Part shown: positions 24,732 to 33,793 of the stretch, in pieces | How positions within the stretch are numbered: position 1 is the first letter of the stretch | Layout of the letters: every line of letters begins with the position of its first letter | From: Lysinibacillus sp. ZYM-1 | GTDB lineage: Bacteria; Bacillota; Bacilli; Bacillales_A; Planococcaceae | NCBI RefSeq assembly: GCF_001308875.1 | Contig: NZ_KQ465131.1 | Location: forward strand, 1-59,628 | Length of the DNA stretch: 59,628 nucleotides | Direction: 5' to 3' | The notes under the pieces: model-generated | Told to the model about the DNA's origin: nothing | The model's input: only the letters and a program-made list of their open reading frames with translations | The model's database searches: none | Position numbers and translations under genes: made by a program

Positions 24732-25508
24732 TTAAATAATGGAGCTCATGCCACCATCGACAACGATGACATCGCCTGTCACATAATCTGATGCTGCCGC
24801 TGCCAAAAATAATGCAACACCCTTTAAATCATTTTCAGAGCCAAGGCGTTTTAAAGGTGTAGCGCCCATCAAATAATCTTGCCCACGTTCAATTAAAACA
24901 TTGGACATTTTGGTTGGGAAAAATCCAGGCGCAATGGCATTGACATTTACACCATAAGGTCCCCATTTGACCGCTAAATCCTTTGTTAATGTGATAACAG
25001 CCCCTTTACTGGCGTTATAGGCAATGGTATCCATAAAAGCAGGTAGTGTACCTCCCAGCCCTGCGATAGAAGCAATATTAATAATTTTGCCGCTTTTCTG
25101 CTCTAACATAATTTTGCCAACTGCTTGGCTCATTAGGAATGTTCCATTAACATTGACATCAAATACTTTTTGCCAGGCTTCATAAGGCATGTCTATGGCA
25201 GGTGTTCCCCATGAGGCTCCACTATTGTTGACTAAAATATCAATTTTACCGAACGACGTAATGGTTTTCGCCACAACATTCGCTATATCCTCGGGTTTTG
25301 TGACATCACAGGCTAACGCTAAAGTTTGAACACCTAATTTTTCAAGTGCTGTAGCAATCTCCTCACATGCTTCCACTTTTCGTGAACATAAAACAACATT
25401 GGCCCCAGCCTCGGCAAAGCCTTGGGCAATTTGCGCTCCTAGTCCACGTCCCCCACCAGTCACAATGGCTGTTTTCCCTTTTAAGCTAAATAACTCTAAT
25501 ACAGTCAT
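24732..25508 (-). CDS. Short-chain dehydrogenase/reductase
   Basis: A classical 258-residue SDR. The cofactor-binding TGGGRGLG is near residues 18-25, VNNSGASWG follows strand 4, and the active-site Tyr and Lys are in [13 protein letters not shown]. The C terminus, [15 protein letters not shown], is typical. It oxidises or reduces a hydroxyl/keto group with NAD(P). Its start overlaps the stop of the acyl-CoA dehydrogenase by four bases, so translation is coupled. In this setting it probably handles a hydroxyacyl intermediate, comparable to LvaD in the levulinate pathway. The exact substrate is unknown. Confidence 0.88.
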   Translation of the reverse strand: MTVLELFSLKGKTAIVTGGGRGLGAQIAQGFAEAGANVVLCSRKVEACEEIATALEKLGVQTLALACDVTKPEDIANVVAKTITSFGKIDILVNNSGASWGTPAIDMPYEAWQKVFDVNVNGTFLMSQAVGKIMLEQKSGKIINIASIAGLGGTLPAFMDTIAYNASKGAVITLTKDLAVKWGPYGVNVNAIAPGFFPTKMSNVLIERGQDYLMGATPLKRLGSENDLKGVALFLAAAASDYVTGDVIVVDGGMSSII

Positions 25509-26740
25509 TTCACCAGCTCCTTACGTTTTTTCGTATGCTTTTTTAATTCCAGCTTGGCAACCGTATTACGATGCACTTCATCTGGTCCATCTGCTAAACG
25601 CAATGTTCGAGAATTTGCCCATTGTGCAGCCAGTGTTGTATCAGGTCCTACACCAGCAGCACCAAATGCTTGGATGGCTCTGTCAATAACCCTCAGTGCC
25701 ATATTTGGAGCAACCACCTTAATCATTGCAATTTCTGCTTTTGCCTCTTTATTGCCCACCGTATCCATCATATAAGCAGCCTTCAATGTCAACAGTCTTG
25801 CTTGCTCAATATCAATACGAGACTCTGCAATACGTTCACGCATCACTCCTTGATCTGCTAGCGGCCGATGAAACGCCTGTCGCTCCTGTACACGTACACA
25901 CATTTCCTCTAATGCGCGTTCAGCTGCGCCAATGAGACGCATACAATGATGAATTCTTCCTGGACCTAGTCGACCTTGCGCAATCGCAAAACCTTTTCCC
26001 TCTCCCCATAAAATATTATTTACGGGTACGCGCACATTGGTAAATGTAACCTCTCCATGTCCCTCCGGTGCATGATCGTAGCCAAAAGCAGTCAGCATAC
26101 GCTCCACTTTTACACCTGGCGTATCCATTGGTACTAGAATCATAGACTGTTGCTCATGAATAGGGGCCGTTGAATCTTTATGTTTGCCCATAAAAATAGC
26201 CACTTTACAGCGAGGATCACCAGCACCAGTTGTCCACCATTTATGACCATTTAAAATGTATTCATCGCCATCTCGTTCAATACTTGCTTCAATATTCGTG
26301 GCATCACTCGACGCGACAGCAGGTTCAGTCATCGCAAAGCAAGATCGTATTTCCCCTCGTAAGAGCGGTTCAAGCCATTGCTTTTTTTGTTGTGCAGAAC
26401 CATAGCGAACCAGTACTTCCATATTGCCTGTGTCAGGTGCATTACAATTAAACACTTCTGGTGCCAGTAGTGATCGTCCCATAATTTCACATAATGGAGC
26501 GTATTCTAAGTTCGTTAAACCCGCTCCGTATTCACTATCTGGTAAAAATAAATTCCATAAACCTGCCTGTTGTGCTTTCTGTTTTAACTCGTCCATAATA
26601 GGTGGAATCGCTCCCCAACGATCCTCCATCGCCTCGATTTGTGCAGCATAAACGGCCTCATTCGGATAAATGTATTGCTCCATAAAATTCGTCAGCTTGT
26701 CCTGTAACTTCACGACTTTTTCACTATAAGAAAAATTCAT
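25505..26740 (-). CDS. Acyl-CoA dehydrogenase, ACAD10/11 (LvaC)-like
   Basis: The product (411 residues from ATG 26740) has the acyl-CoA dehydrogenase domains in order: N-terminal helical region, the middle [20 protein letters not shown] and [15 protein letters not shown]-contact motifs, and C-terminal helices. The ending, [21 protein letters not shown], carries the GPDEVH signature of the ACAD10/11 branch. Enzymes of this branch cooperate with APH-like kinases to convert 4-hydroxyacyl-CoAs to forms that enter beta-oxidation. The upstream in-frame start at 26791 falls inside the operator, and GGGGG precedes 26740. It is the first gene of the operon. Confidence 0.88.
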   Translation of the reverse strand: MNFSYSEKVVKLQDKLTNFMEQYIYPNEAVYAAQIEAMEDRWGAIPPIMDELKQKAQQAGLWNLFLPDSEYGAGLTNLEYAPLCEIMGRSLLAPEVFNCNAPDTGNMEVLVRYGSAQQKKQWLEPLLRGEIRSCFAMTEPAVASSDATNIEASIERDGDEYILNGHKWWTTGAGDPRCKVAIFMGKHKDSTAPIHEQQSMILVPMDTPGVKVERMLTAFGYDHAPEGHGEVTFTNVRVPVNNILWGEGKGFAIAQGRLGPGRIHHCMRLIGAAERALEEMCVRVQERQAFHRPLADQGVMRERIAESRIDIEQARLLTLKAAYMMDTVGNKEAKAEIAMIKVVAPNMALRVIDRAIQAFGAAGVGPDTTLAAQWANSRTLRLADGPDEVHRNTVAKLELKKHTKKRKELVK

Positions 26741-26771
26741 ATGAAGATACCCCCTTTGCTTGAACTTTGAT

Positions 26772-26795
26772 AAAAATGAATGATTGTTCATTTTT
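26772..26795. promoter_or_regulatory. Palindromic operator of the acyl-CoA dehydrogenase operon
   Basis: AAAAATGAA (26772-26780) and TTCATTTTT (26787-26795) form a perfect 9-bp inverted repeat around TGATTG, 32 bases upstream of the first gene. The TGAATGA...TTCA core resembles FadR (TetR-family) sites of Bacillus, which fits fatty-acid-type control. The cognate regulator is not in the window. Confidence 0.65.
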
Positions 26796-26886
26796 ATTCT
26801 TACAATAAATGTTACCGCTATTTTTCTAGTAAAGCAATGTTCTATTTCATAAATTTTCTAATTAAACAGAAAATTTATGAACAATT

Positions 26887-27780
26887 TTACTTCGTTTTCA
26901 TTTCGAAAAACTGCAGGACATCTTTTAGCAATTGACGGACCGCCAAAGGTAAATGGCGGTTTTTTAAGTACACCAAATATACATTCCGATACAGATTTGC
27001 TCCTTCAATTTCCTTTTTTACAATTGTCTTAGCTGTCGGGCCTTGTAGATAGTTTTCTGGTAAGATCGTTACGCCTAAATTTTCTCGTACAAGGGATACC
27101 GCCGTTTCAAAACGTTCAATTTCAAATTGAATATCAATGTTCTTACCTGCTTGTTCAAAGGTATTCAAAATATCACGTCTTGTTTGAAAACCCTCAGTAC
27201 TTATAATAAAAGGCTCTTCACTAATATCTGAAATGGTTAAAGTCTCTTTCTTCGCTAAAGGATGATGCAATGGTAAAACGGCGACTAATCGTTCCTCATA
27301 TAAAGTTTCTACTACAAGCTCAGGGTCATCCATCAATTGATTGGTGATAATTAAATGTGTTTTATAGCTTTTCAAAGATTTTTTTACACGCTTACTGCCT
27401 AAGATATCAACTAAATGAATGATCATTTGAGGATAGTCTTTTTTATAGTTGGCAATTACTTTAGGGAGCCAATGCTTGATTGATTCCATCACACCAATGG
27501 TGATTTCACTTGTGCCATGTACAACGACTTCATCCATTTCAATTTTTAGCACTTCCATATTTTTCACAATAACTTTTGCGCGTTCAAATAGCACCTCACC
27601 TGCTTCCGTTAACTGCAGATTTCTAGTGTTTCTGTCTAACAAAGGGGAGCCAATCTCATGTTCTAATTTTTTGATGGCATTACTTAAGGAAGGCTGCGAA
27701 ATATGCAGTCTTTCTGCGGCTTTTGAGAAATTCATATGTTCTGAAACAGCGATAAAATATTGTAATTGTTTAATATCCAA
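26887..27780 (-). CDS. LysR-family transcriptional regulator
   Basis: The 297-residue product starts MDIKQLQYFIAVSEHMNFSK with the helix-turn-helix AAERLHISQPSLSNAIKKLE (residues 21-40). A periplasmic-binding-protein-like effector domain follows (about 90-295, with LVAVLPLHHPLAKKETLTI and LVRENLGVTILPENYL). It is divergent from hutG-gltS with a 140-base gap rich in AT, the usual arrangement for a LysR activator and its target, so it probably controls those genes. The co-inducer may be a histidine-breakdown intermediate or glutamate, which is inference only. Confidence 0.85.
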   Translation of the reverse strand: MDIKQLQYFIAVSEHMNFSKAAERLHISQPSLSNAIKKLEHEIGSPLLDRNTRNLQLTEAGEVLFERAKVIVKNMEVLKIEMDEVVVHGTSEITIGVMESIKHWLPKVIANYKKDYPQMIIHLVDILGSKRVKKSLKSYKTHLIITNQLMDDPELVVETLYEERLVAVLPLHHPLAKKETLTISDISEEPFIISTEGFQTRRDILNTFEQAGKNIDIQFEIERFETAVSLVRENLGVTILPENYLQGPTAKTIVKKEIEGANLYRNVYLVYLKNRHLPLAVRQLLKDVLQFFEMKTK

Positions 27781-27920
27781 TACGATGATCCTCCCTCATT
27801 TATAGTTAAAAACTATAGATTGATATTAATTATATATTAGTAATTATAATTATGTGAATATATAATGAATTACAACAATATTTTTTCTACAATAATATTA
27901 GCAATGGGGATGATAAGGTT

Positions 27921-28886
27921 ATGTACACAATGACAGATCAAAAACAATGGAAAGGCCGTATAGATTCAACGACAAATAAAAGTAATTTTCGTTTACATCA
28001 AAAAGTGAAACGAATCGCGATTAATGATGTAAGCGCTTCAGATAAGAAAAGTGCTGCATTTGTTGGCTTTATTTGTGATGAGGGTGTACGTCGAAATCAA
28101 GGTCGTGTAGGAGCAGCAAATGGACCAAACGCACTTCGTGAAGGACTATCTAGTTTACCGTGGACGTTTGAGGAAGAACAAGAAATTATGGATGTAGGTA
28201 ACATTATTTGCCTCAATCATGCTTTAGAGGAAGCACAGCGTGAACTTGGTGAAGTTGTTGGTAACATCTTGCAAAAGAAATTACAATGTGTCGTGCTAGG
28301 TGGTGGTCATGAAACACTATACGGCCATTATTTAGGCGTTCGTTCTGCATTACCAAAGGATGCAAAAATCGGCATTATTAATATAGATGCCCATTTTGAT
28401 TTACGACCATACGATGAGCAACCTTCTTCTGGTACAATGTTCCGTCAAATTTTAGAACAGGACCCACATGTCGATTATTTCGTTGTTGGCATACAACGTT
28501 ACGGGAATACAAGAGAGCTGTTCGAAAAAGCAGATGAACTACAAGTAAAGTATGTAGTAGAAGATGACATGACAATGAGCAATCAACAGTCATTAATGGA
28601 TGATTTACAAAACTATATGGATCAACATGATTATGTGCTTTTAACATTATGTATGGATGTGTTAAACGCTGCATCTGCTCCAGGCGTAAGTGCCCCTTCA
28701 CCGTTTGGACTGGAGCCAACAACTGTACGCACAATTCTTCAAAAAGTAACTTCACACCCGCATACACATTCATTTGATATTTGCGAGGTTAATCCGTTAC
28801 TAGATGAAAACGGACGCACGGTGAAATTAGGTGCATATTTTGTCTATGAGGCACTGAACAACTTACTTAGGGGGCAAGGTTCATGA
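27921..28886 (+). CDS. hutG: Formimidoylglutamase (HutG-like, ureohydrolase family)
   Basis: The 321-residue product belongs to the arginase/agmatinase fold. The dinuclear manganese ligands are visible in VVLGGGHETLYGHY (His), GIINIDAHFDLR (Asp-x-His-x-Asp) and LCMDVLNAASAPGVSAPSPFG (Asp, with the HutG-type sequence). The family member HutG splits N-formimino-L-glutamate into glutamate and formamide, the last step of histidine use. No hutP, hutH, hutU or hutI gene lies in the window, so this step is encoded apart from the rest. The stop overlaps the gltS start by four bases. Confidence 0.85.
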   Translation: MYTMTDQKQWKGRIDSTTNKSNFRLHQKVKRIAINDVSASDKKSAAFVGFICDEGVRRNQGRVGAANGPNALREGLSSLPWTFEEEQEIMDVGNIICLNHALEEAQRELGEVVGNILQKKLQCVVLGGGHETLYGHYLGVRSALPKDAKIGIINIDAHFDLRPYDEQPSSGTMFRQILEQDPHVDYFVVGIQRYGNTRELFEKADELQVKYVVEDDMTMSNQQSLMDDLQNYMDQHDYVLLTLCMDVLNAASAPGVSAPSPFGLEPTTVRTILQKVTSHPHTHSFDICEVNPLLDENGRTVKLGAYFVYEALNNLLRGQGS

Positions 28887-30067
28887 TCGAAATTAATCAA
28901 ATTACAACGGTGTTTCTAGCCGTTGCACTCTTTGCATTGGGTGGCTTTCTCATTAATAAAATAGGATTTTTAAAACGTTTCTGTATCCCAGCACCAGTGG
29001 TCGGAGGCTTGCTGTTTGCTGCCCTGGCTACCATTTTAAAGACAACAGGGACTTTGGAAATATCACTGGATACTTCATTACAAAGCTTATTTATGATTAC
29101 GTTCTTCACAACCATTGGCTTAGGTGCAAGCTTTAAATTAGTTAAGCTTGGTGGAAAATTACTTATTATTTACTGGCTAGCATGTGGCTTCCTTGCCTTA
29201 ATGCAAAATGTCATTGGTGTCTCTCTTGCATCCCTTATGGGGATTCATCCTCTAATCGGTATGATGGCTGGTGCCGTGTCAATGGAAGGTGGCCATGGCG
29301 CAGCAGCAGCATTTGGACAAACATTAGAAGATTTGGGCATTTCCTCGGCCATGACAATCGGTGCTGCTGCCGCAACTTGTGGGCTAGTGGCTGGTGGTTT
29401 AATTGGTGGGCCGATCGTTAAATATTTAGTAGGGAAATACAATTTAACACCCGATGAACAAGAAGCTGAAGAAATCGAATATGAAAATAAACATGAACAA
29501 ATTACATCTGATTCATTCTTTACACAAGTTTTATTGATTACTTTTTGTATGGCTGTCGGTACCTATGTTGGTACATTATTCTCAGAAGCAACAGGCTTCG
29601 TTTTGCCAGGCTATGTGGGAGCTATGTTTGTAGCTGTCCTAGTACGCAATATTATGGACAAATTTAAGCCAGAAGCAATCAATATGAAAAGTATCTCATT
29701 AATTGGTGATGTGACATTAGGTGTTTTCCTTTCAATGGCACTGATGAGTATTAAATTATGGGAAATTGCTGATTTAGCGCTTCCATTATTCATCATCGTC
29801 TTTGCGCAAGTATTCTTTATTGTTGTATTTAGTATCTTTGTCTTGTTTAAATTACTTGGCAAAAACTATGATGCAGCTGTGATGGTTGCTGGTTTTGCAG
29901 GACATGGCTTAGGGGCAACACCGAATGCCATGGCCAACATGTCAGCCGTTGTACAACGCTTCGGTCCTTCTAAAAAGGCCTTTCTCGTGGTACCGATTGT
30001 CGGCGCCTTTTTAATCGACGTATTTGGTATTCCTATTATTATCACAACTATTAATTTATTTAAATAA
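28883..30067 (+). CDS. gltS: Sodium/glutamate symporter GltS family
   Basis: A 394-residue membrane protein with about ten hydrophobic segments in two inverted halves. The reentrant-loop-type motifs GAVSMEGGHGAAAAFG (near residue 130) and VAGFAGHGLGATPNAMANM (near 340) match the GltS family, which brings in glutamate with sodium. The start codon overlaps the hutG stop (ATGA), so both are one operon. Pairing with hutG suggests transport of glutamate or formiminoglutamate. Confidence 0.88.
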   Translation: MIEINQITTVFLAVALFALGGFLINKIGFLKRFCIPAPVVGGLLFAALATILKTTGTLEISLDTSLQSLFMITFFTTIGLGASFKLVKLGGKLLIIYWLACGFLALMQNVIGVSLASLMGIHPLIGMMAGAVSMEGGHGAAAAFGQTLEDLGISSAMTIGAAAATCGLVAGGLIGGPIVKYLVGKYNLTPDEQEAEEIEYENKHEQITSDSFFTQVLLITFCMAVGTYVGTLFSEATGFVLPGYVGAMFVAVLVRNIMDKFKPEAINMKSISLIGDVTLGVFLSMALMSIKLWEIADLALPLFIIVFAQVFFIVVFSIFVLFKLLGKNYDAAVMVAGFAGHGLGATPNAMANMSAVVQRFGPSKKAFLVVPIVGAFLIDVFGIPIIITTINLFK

Positions 30068-30068
30068 A

Positions 30069-30112
30069 TAACAAGCCGTGCAATGGTCTCTAAAAGACTA
30101 TTACACGGCTTG
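30069..30112. terminator. Bidirectional terminator between gltS and deacetylase genes
   Basis: AACAAGCCGTG (30069-30079) pairs with CACGGCTTGTT (30102-30112), with further AGTCT-type pairing inside. It separates two converging genes. Confidence 0.7.
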
Positions 30113-30117
30113 TTATA

Positions 30118-31380
30118 TTATTGTAAAATATCACTAACAGTGACAAATTCATAGCCTTGTTTTTGTAAATAAAGAAGAACGTTATCTAAGCCATTCGCAG
30201 TTGTTTGATGGATATCATGCATTAAAATGATGCTTCCGTCTTTTACAGATGCTTTCACAGACGCTAAAATCTTATCTGGATTGTGGTGCTTCCAATCGAG
30301 CGTATCAATCGACCATAAAATCGAAGGAATAGTCATGATAGAACGAACTTGATCATTCGTCGCTCCATATGGTGGACGGAAAACGGTTGGATACTGGCCT
30401 ATGGCGGTATAGATGGCATTACTTGTGCCATTTACTTCTTGTTTGACACCTGCGATAGATAAAGAAGTTAATTTCTTATGGTTTGAAGTATGGTTGCCAA
30501 TTTCATGCCCAGCCTCATATACTTGCTTGACGATTGCAGTGTTTCTTGAAACATTTTTCCCTACCATAAAAAATGTTGCCTTTGCATCATATTTTTTTAA
30601 TGTTGCTAAAATTTGCGGTGTTACTTTGGCATCTGGCCCATCATCAAAGGTTAAAGCCACACGTTTTTTTGCGCCTTTTTCTGCTGGTACACCTTTATTA
30701 TAAACTTTATTATTAGTGAGCTGAATATTGGCTAATTCAGAAGCTTTGACATACCCTTTTTGGTCGTTCACTTCTACATAGGCCCAGCCCGCAAGCGTTA
30801 TGTAATACTGCACAGTCGTTTTATTGGCAATAGTTCCGAGCACTTCCCCATTTGGACTAGCCGTCAAACGTAAAACAGCACCATCAGGAGCAGTGATTTG
30901 TTTCTTTGTTGGGACAGGTTTCTTCAGAGCGTTTGTTGCTACATACCCGGTATCTTCACCATATTGGACGAAAGACCAGCCACCAGGTGCAGTGCCATAG
31001 ACATAAACCACTCTTCCTTCATATAGTTGACCAACATGCTGAGCATTTTGGCTTGGCGCGGTAAATAAAGTCGTGCCATCTTTCTGAATCACTAAGTAAC
31101 CTTCCGACTTTACCTGAACTAAAACGTCAGATGTTACATAACCAGCCTGCTCTGGCGTTTGAATATGTGTCCACCCTTTACTGACTTGTGTCACTATGAT
31201 AAAGCTTCCCTTTGCCAATTCACCAATTTCCACACTATTCGTGGATGGTTCTTCATAAATGATCGTATCTTTATTGACTTTTTGAATCTTCACTGACCCT
31301 TCTGCACTTGCTGAAAGCTGCCCAACCACTAAACTCATCATAAACGTCAAAAATAAAGCATAAGGTAAAAATTTTTTCAT
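30118..31380 (-). CDS. Secreted polysaccharide deacetylase with three SH3b domains
   Basis: The 420-residue product has a signal peptide (1-26, SASA-EG), three SH3-like cell-wall-binding repeats (about 30-90, 95-155, 160-217, each with G-[YW]V at its end), and a NodB deacetylase domain (238-420). Catalytic motifs are TFDDGP (244-249), NHTSNH with metal His297 and His301, RPPYG, and LMHDIH near the end. It likely removes acetyl groups from peptidoglycan N-acetyl sugars outside the cell, which protects against lysozyme or prepares sites for autolysins. It is a single gene converging on gltS. Confidence 0.9.
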   Translation of the reverse strand: MKKFLPYALFLTFMMSLVVGQLSASAEGSVKIQKVNKDTIIYEEPSTNSVEIGELAKGSFIIVTQVSKGWTHIQTPEQAGYVTSDVLVQVKSEGYLVIQKDGTTLFTAPSQNAQHVGQLYEGRVVYVYGTAPGGWSFVQYGEDTGYVATNALKKPVPTKKQITAPDGAVLRLTASPNGEVLGTIANKTTVQYYITLAGWAYVEVNDQKGYVKASELANIQLTNNKVYNKGVPAEKGAKKRVALTFDDGPDAKVTPQILATLKKYDAKATFFMVGKNVSRNTAIVKQVYEAGHEIGNHTSNHKKLTSLSIAGVKQEVNGTSNAIYTAIGQYPTVFRPPYGATNDQVRSIMTIPSILWSIDTLDWKHHNPDKILASVKASVKDGSIILMHDIHQTTANGLDNVLLYLQKQGYEFVTVSDILQ

Positions 31381-31780
31381 TATTCTACACCGCCCTTGAT
31401 GTCATTCCATGTCTGTAAATTGCTAAGATTTAACTTTTATTATAATGTAATCGTTTGTACCAGAAAATAGTTATAATCAACTAGATTCCGTGTTTAAGTA
31501 ATTTAGAATGGCATGGATACAGTACTCCTACCCTATTTTCTATAAAACTATTCATCGATAATGAGAATTCTAGCACCTCCTTTGAAAGGCGAAGTGGTTC
31601 CTTAGATAAAACGAACAGCGAATTCCACTAGTATGGACCTTTTTATTGAAAAAGATATACTAAAGAATTGGTAAACTATCAAAGTCTCATTTGGCCCTAC
31701 TGACAGCATGGTATTATTTAAAAAAGTGAATCAACCATCTTACTGCCTCAATGTTAGGGGGATGCCCTTTAAACAAAAAA
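31381..31780. other. Intergenic stretch with nothing recognisable
   Basis: About 400 AT-rich bases. I see the upstream region of the deacetylase gene and no clear gene, RNA or repeat. Confidence 0.4.
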
Positions 31781-32176
31781 TCAAGGTGCCACTAATTCAA
31801 CTTTCATTCTATCAGGATCCTCAAAATAAACAGCGTAATGCTCATTACCCCCTCCAAAGGGATGCTTATTGGTATAAAGAATGTTAACGCCTTTGGCTTC
31901 TAATTTCTTTGTCATATCGTCAACTTGTTGCCGAGAACTTGCGTGGAACGCCAAATGATTTAGACCTACACGACTTCTATGATAAGTAATGTCCATAAAT
32001 CTTTCATTTGTTTGAACAAAAACAATATATGTTTCGTCTATTTTCCAACTCCGACCACTTTCCCACTCCTGAAAAGGTCTATAACCTAACTCTTCTAAAA
32101 ACCATCCCCAAAAATTAATGGTGTTTTTCAAATCAGAAACATTTATTTCTACATGGTGAATAAGTCCTTGTGACAA
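31781..32176 (-). CDS. VOC / glyoxalase-fold protein
   Basis: A 131-residue protein starting GLIHHVEINVSDLKNTINFWGWFLEELGY and ending EHYAVYFEDPDRMKVELVAP, the two-module vicinal-oxygen-chelate pattern. Metal-ligand candidates are His8 or His9, the His in LNHLAFHAS and the Glu in KVELVAP, so it may be an active metal enzyme of the glyoxalase I / fosfomycin-resistance type. The start is TTG at 32176, with AAAGGAG nine bases before. The substrate is unknown. Confidence 0.8.
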   Translation of the reverse strand: MSQGLIHHVEINVSDLKNTINFWGWFLEELGYRPFQEWESGRSWKIDETYIVFVQTNERFMDITYHRSRVGLNHLAFHASSRQQVDDMTKKLEAKGVNILYTNKHPFGGGNEHYAVYFEDPDRMKVELVAP

Positions 32177-32270
32177 TCGGATAATCTCCTTTTCTAACCT
32201 AGTATTTCATCTGATACAAAGTTCCCTAACTTAATAACCCATGCTCATTTCAGAAAATTTAGATAAATAT

Positions 32271-32720
32271 TCATTTGTTTATCCACTCATATAGAATATC
32301 TGGTAAATTTTCTTCGTTTTCATGTCCTCTTCCAATAATTTTAAATCCATTCTTTTCATAAAATCTTTGTGCGTTTTTATTTACTTCAAATGTATATAAG
32401 GTTAATCTCCCACTAGATTGTTCTTTTACTTTGTCTAGTAATATTTGACCTAACCCTAATCCTTGATAATCTATATGAATATAAAGCTGGCTAATCTCCT
32501 TCTCATTATAGGCAACCATTCCAACTACTTTGTCATCAATTAGTGCTACATCTATTTGAAACTGTTCAAGTAATATATGGTTTAAAAAATAAACGTGACT
32601 TTCAATGCTATGCATTTCTTTCTGCCCAATAGCCTGTTGCTTACTGTCTCGCCACATAACCACTGTCTGTTCTGCATATGTGGGATTATACGGGGTAATT
32701 ATAAATTGTTGTTGGTTCAC
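32271..32720 (-). CDS. GNAT-family acetyltransferase
   Basis: The 149-residue product has ISQLYIHIDYQGLGLGQILLDKVK, the acetyl-CoA motif (Q-G-L-G-L-G), and the closing NKNAQRFYEKNGFKIIGRG motif B. Size is typical of small stand-alone GNAT enzymes. The start is GTG at 32720 after GGAGG. It lies about 95 bases upstream of the glyoxalase-fold gene on the same strand and could be co-transcribed. The substrate cannot be predicted. Confidence 0.8.
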   Translation of the reverse strand: MNQQQFIITPYNPTYAEQTVVMWRDSKQQAIGQKEMHSIESHVYFLNHILLEQFQIDVALIDDKVVGMVAYNEKEISQLYIHIDYQGLGLGQILLDKVKEQSSGRLTLYTFEVNKNAQRFYEKNGFKIIGRGHENEENLPDILYEWINK

Positions 32721-32857
32721 TACTTCTATACCTCCATCGTATTTAGATACTGATTTATACTTCTTTCATCCTCACAAACTTATTCATATTTTAACATAAA
32801 TAACCAAACTTACGAATCTAAGAATTATGCCAGACAGTGTATACGTAGTTCTAACGA

Positions 32858-33694
32858 TCAGAGAGCATCGTAAGCTGTCAAAGCGTCTTCGATATGTGGA
32901 GGTGGTGTCCAGGCATAACCTGGCGCATTTGTTGTAATGAATAGAAATTTCCGCCCGCCTTTTTCCATTAATGACGCTAGACATAGCCCTGCTTCTGGTG
33001 TATATCCGGTTTTTCCTCCTAAGATAGTTCCATCCACATTTTGCACTTTCGTGAATAGCGAGTTTGTTATGAGCAGTTCTGTTGGGACATGTGTTGTATA
33101 GGTTTTCGAAGTAAATATTTGATAAAATGTGGGGTTTTCTAATGCATAAAGGAGAAGTTTACTAATATCCTGTAAGCTTGATACGTGTGCCTCGTCATGG
33201 AGACCGCTCGTATTGACAAAATGTGTAGCGTTCATGCCAAGTTCCTGTGCTTTGTTATTCATGTAAGTGACAAATTCATCCTCGCTGCTAGCGATGGCTT
33301 CAGCAAGTGTTCCCGTTGCATCCGCACCTGAGGCAAGCAATGTGCCATATAATAAATCTTCAATTGTAGCAAAATCCCCTGCATGAAAGCCTGCCATTGA
33401 GGCATTTTGAGCAGTATATTTGGCTATTGTTTGTGGTTTGACAATGGTTTGCGTTTGTAAATTTTCTGACATCTCTATCGCAACGATGGCTGTCATAATC
33501 TTTGTTAAAGATGCAGGATAAATGATGACATCAGCATTTTTTTCATACAATATCTCTCCCTGGGCATTCAGCAACAAAGCATTTTTACTATGTAAGGGTG
33601 GTAGTTCTAGTTGAGTAAATTCTTGTGTATTATTTGTATAATAAATGACGAAAACCAGGATAACGGTACAGCAAAACATGATCCATTTATTCAT
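32858..33694 (-). CDS. D-alanyl-D-alanine carboxypeptidase, peptidase S11 family
   Basis: The 278-residue product has an N-terminal membrane/signal segment (KWIMFCCTVILVFVIYY), then the three penicillin-binding motifs: S-L-T-K (Ser62-Lys65), S-G-A (Ser122, with Asp instead of the common Asn two residues later) and K-T-G in LGGKTGYTPEAG. It trims the last D-alanine from cell-wall pentapeptides outside the membrane. It lacks the C-terminal amphipathic anchor domain of DacA, so it is a short form. AGGAGG selects the ATG at 33694 over the upstream one at 33730. Confidence 0.87.
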   Translation of the reverse strand: MNKWIMFCCTVILVFVIYYTNNTQEFTQLELPPLHSKNALLLNAQGEILYEKNADVIIYPASLTKIMTAIVAIEMSENLQTQTIVKPQTIAKYTAQNASMAGFHAGDFATIEDLLYGTLLASGADATGTLAEAIASSEDEFVTYMNNKAQELGMNATHFVNTSGLHDEAHVSSLQDISKLLLYALENPTFYQIFTSKTYTTHVPTELLITNSLFTKVQNVDGTILGGKTGYTPEAGLCLASLMEKGGRKFLFITTNAPGYAWTPPPHIEDALTAYDAL

Positions 33695-33754
33695 AAAAAA
33701 ACGCCTCCTACACATTATAATAGGCGGCAATTTTGAATATTCCTTTAATTGAAT

Positions 33755-33788
33755 AAAAGCGTATTAGGATTAACTCCAACACGCTTTT
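33755..33788 (-). terminator. Terminator of the phosphatase gene
   Basis: AAAAGCGT (33755-33762) pairs with ACGCTTTT (33781-33788). It lies directly beyond the stop at 33794, with a weak T-rich tail on the minus strand. Confidence 0.5.
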
Positions 33789-33793
33789 AACCT

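Noticed and set aside
25399..26651. Several plus-strand open frames over the SDR and acyl-CoA dehydrogenase genes
   Set aside because: They are shadows of conserved minus-strand enzymes.
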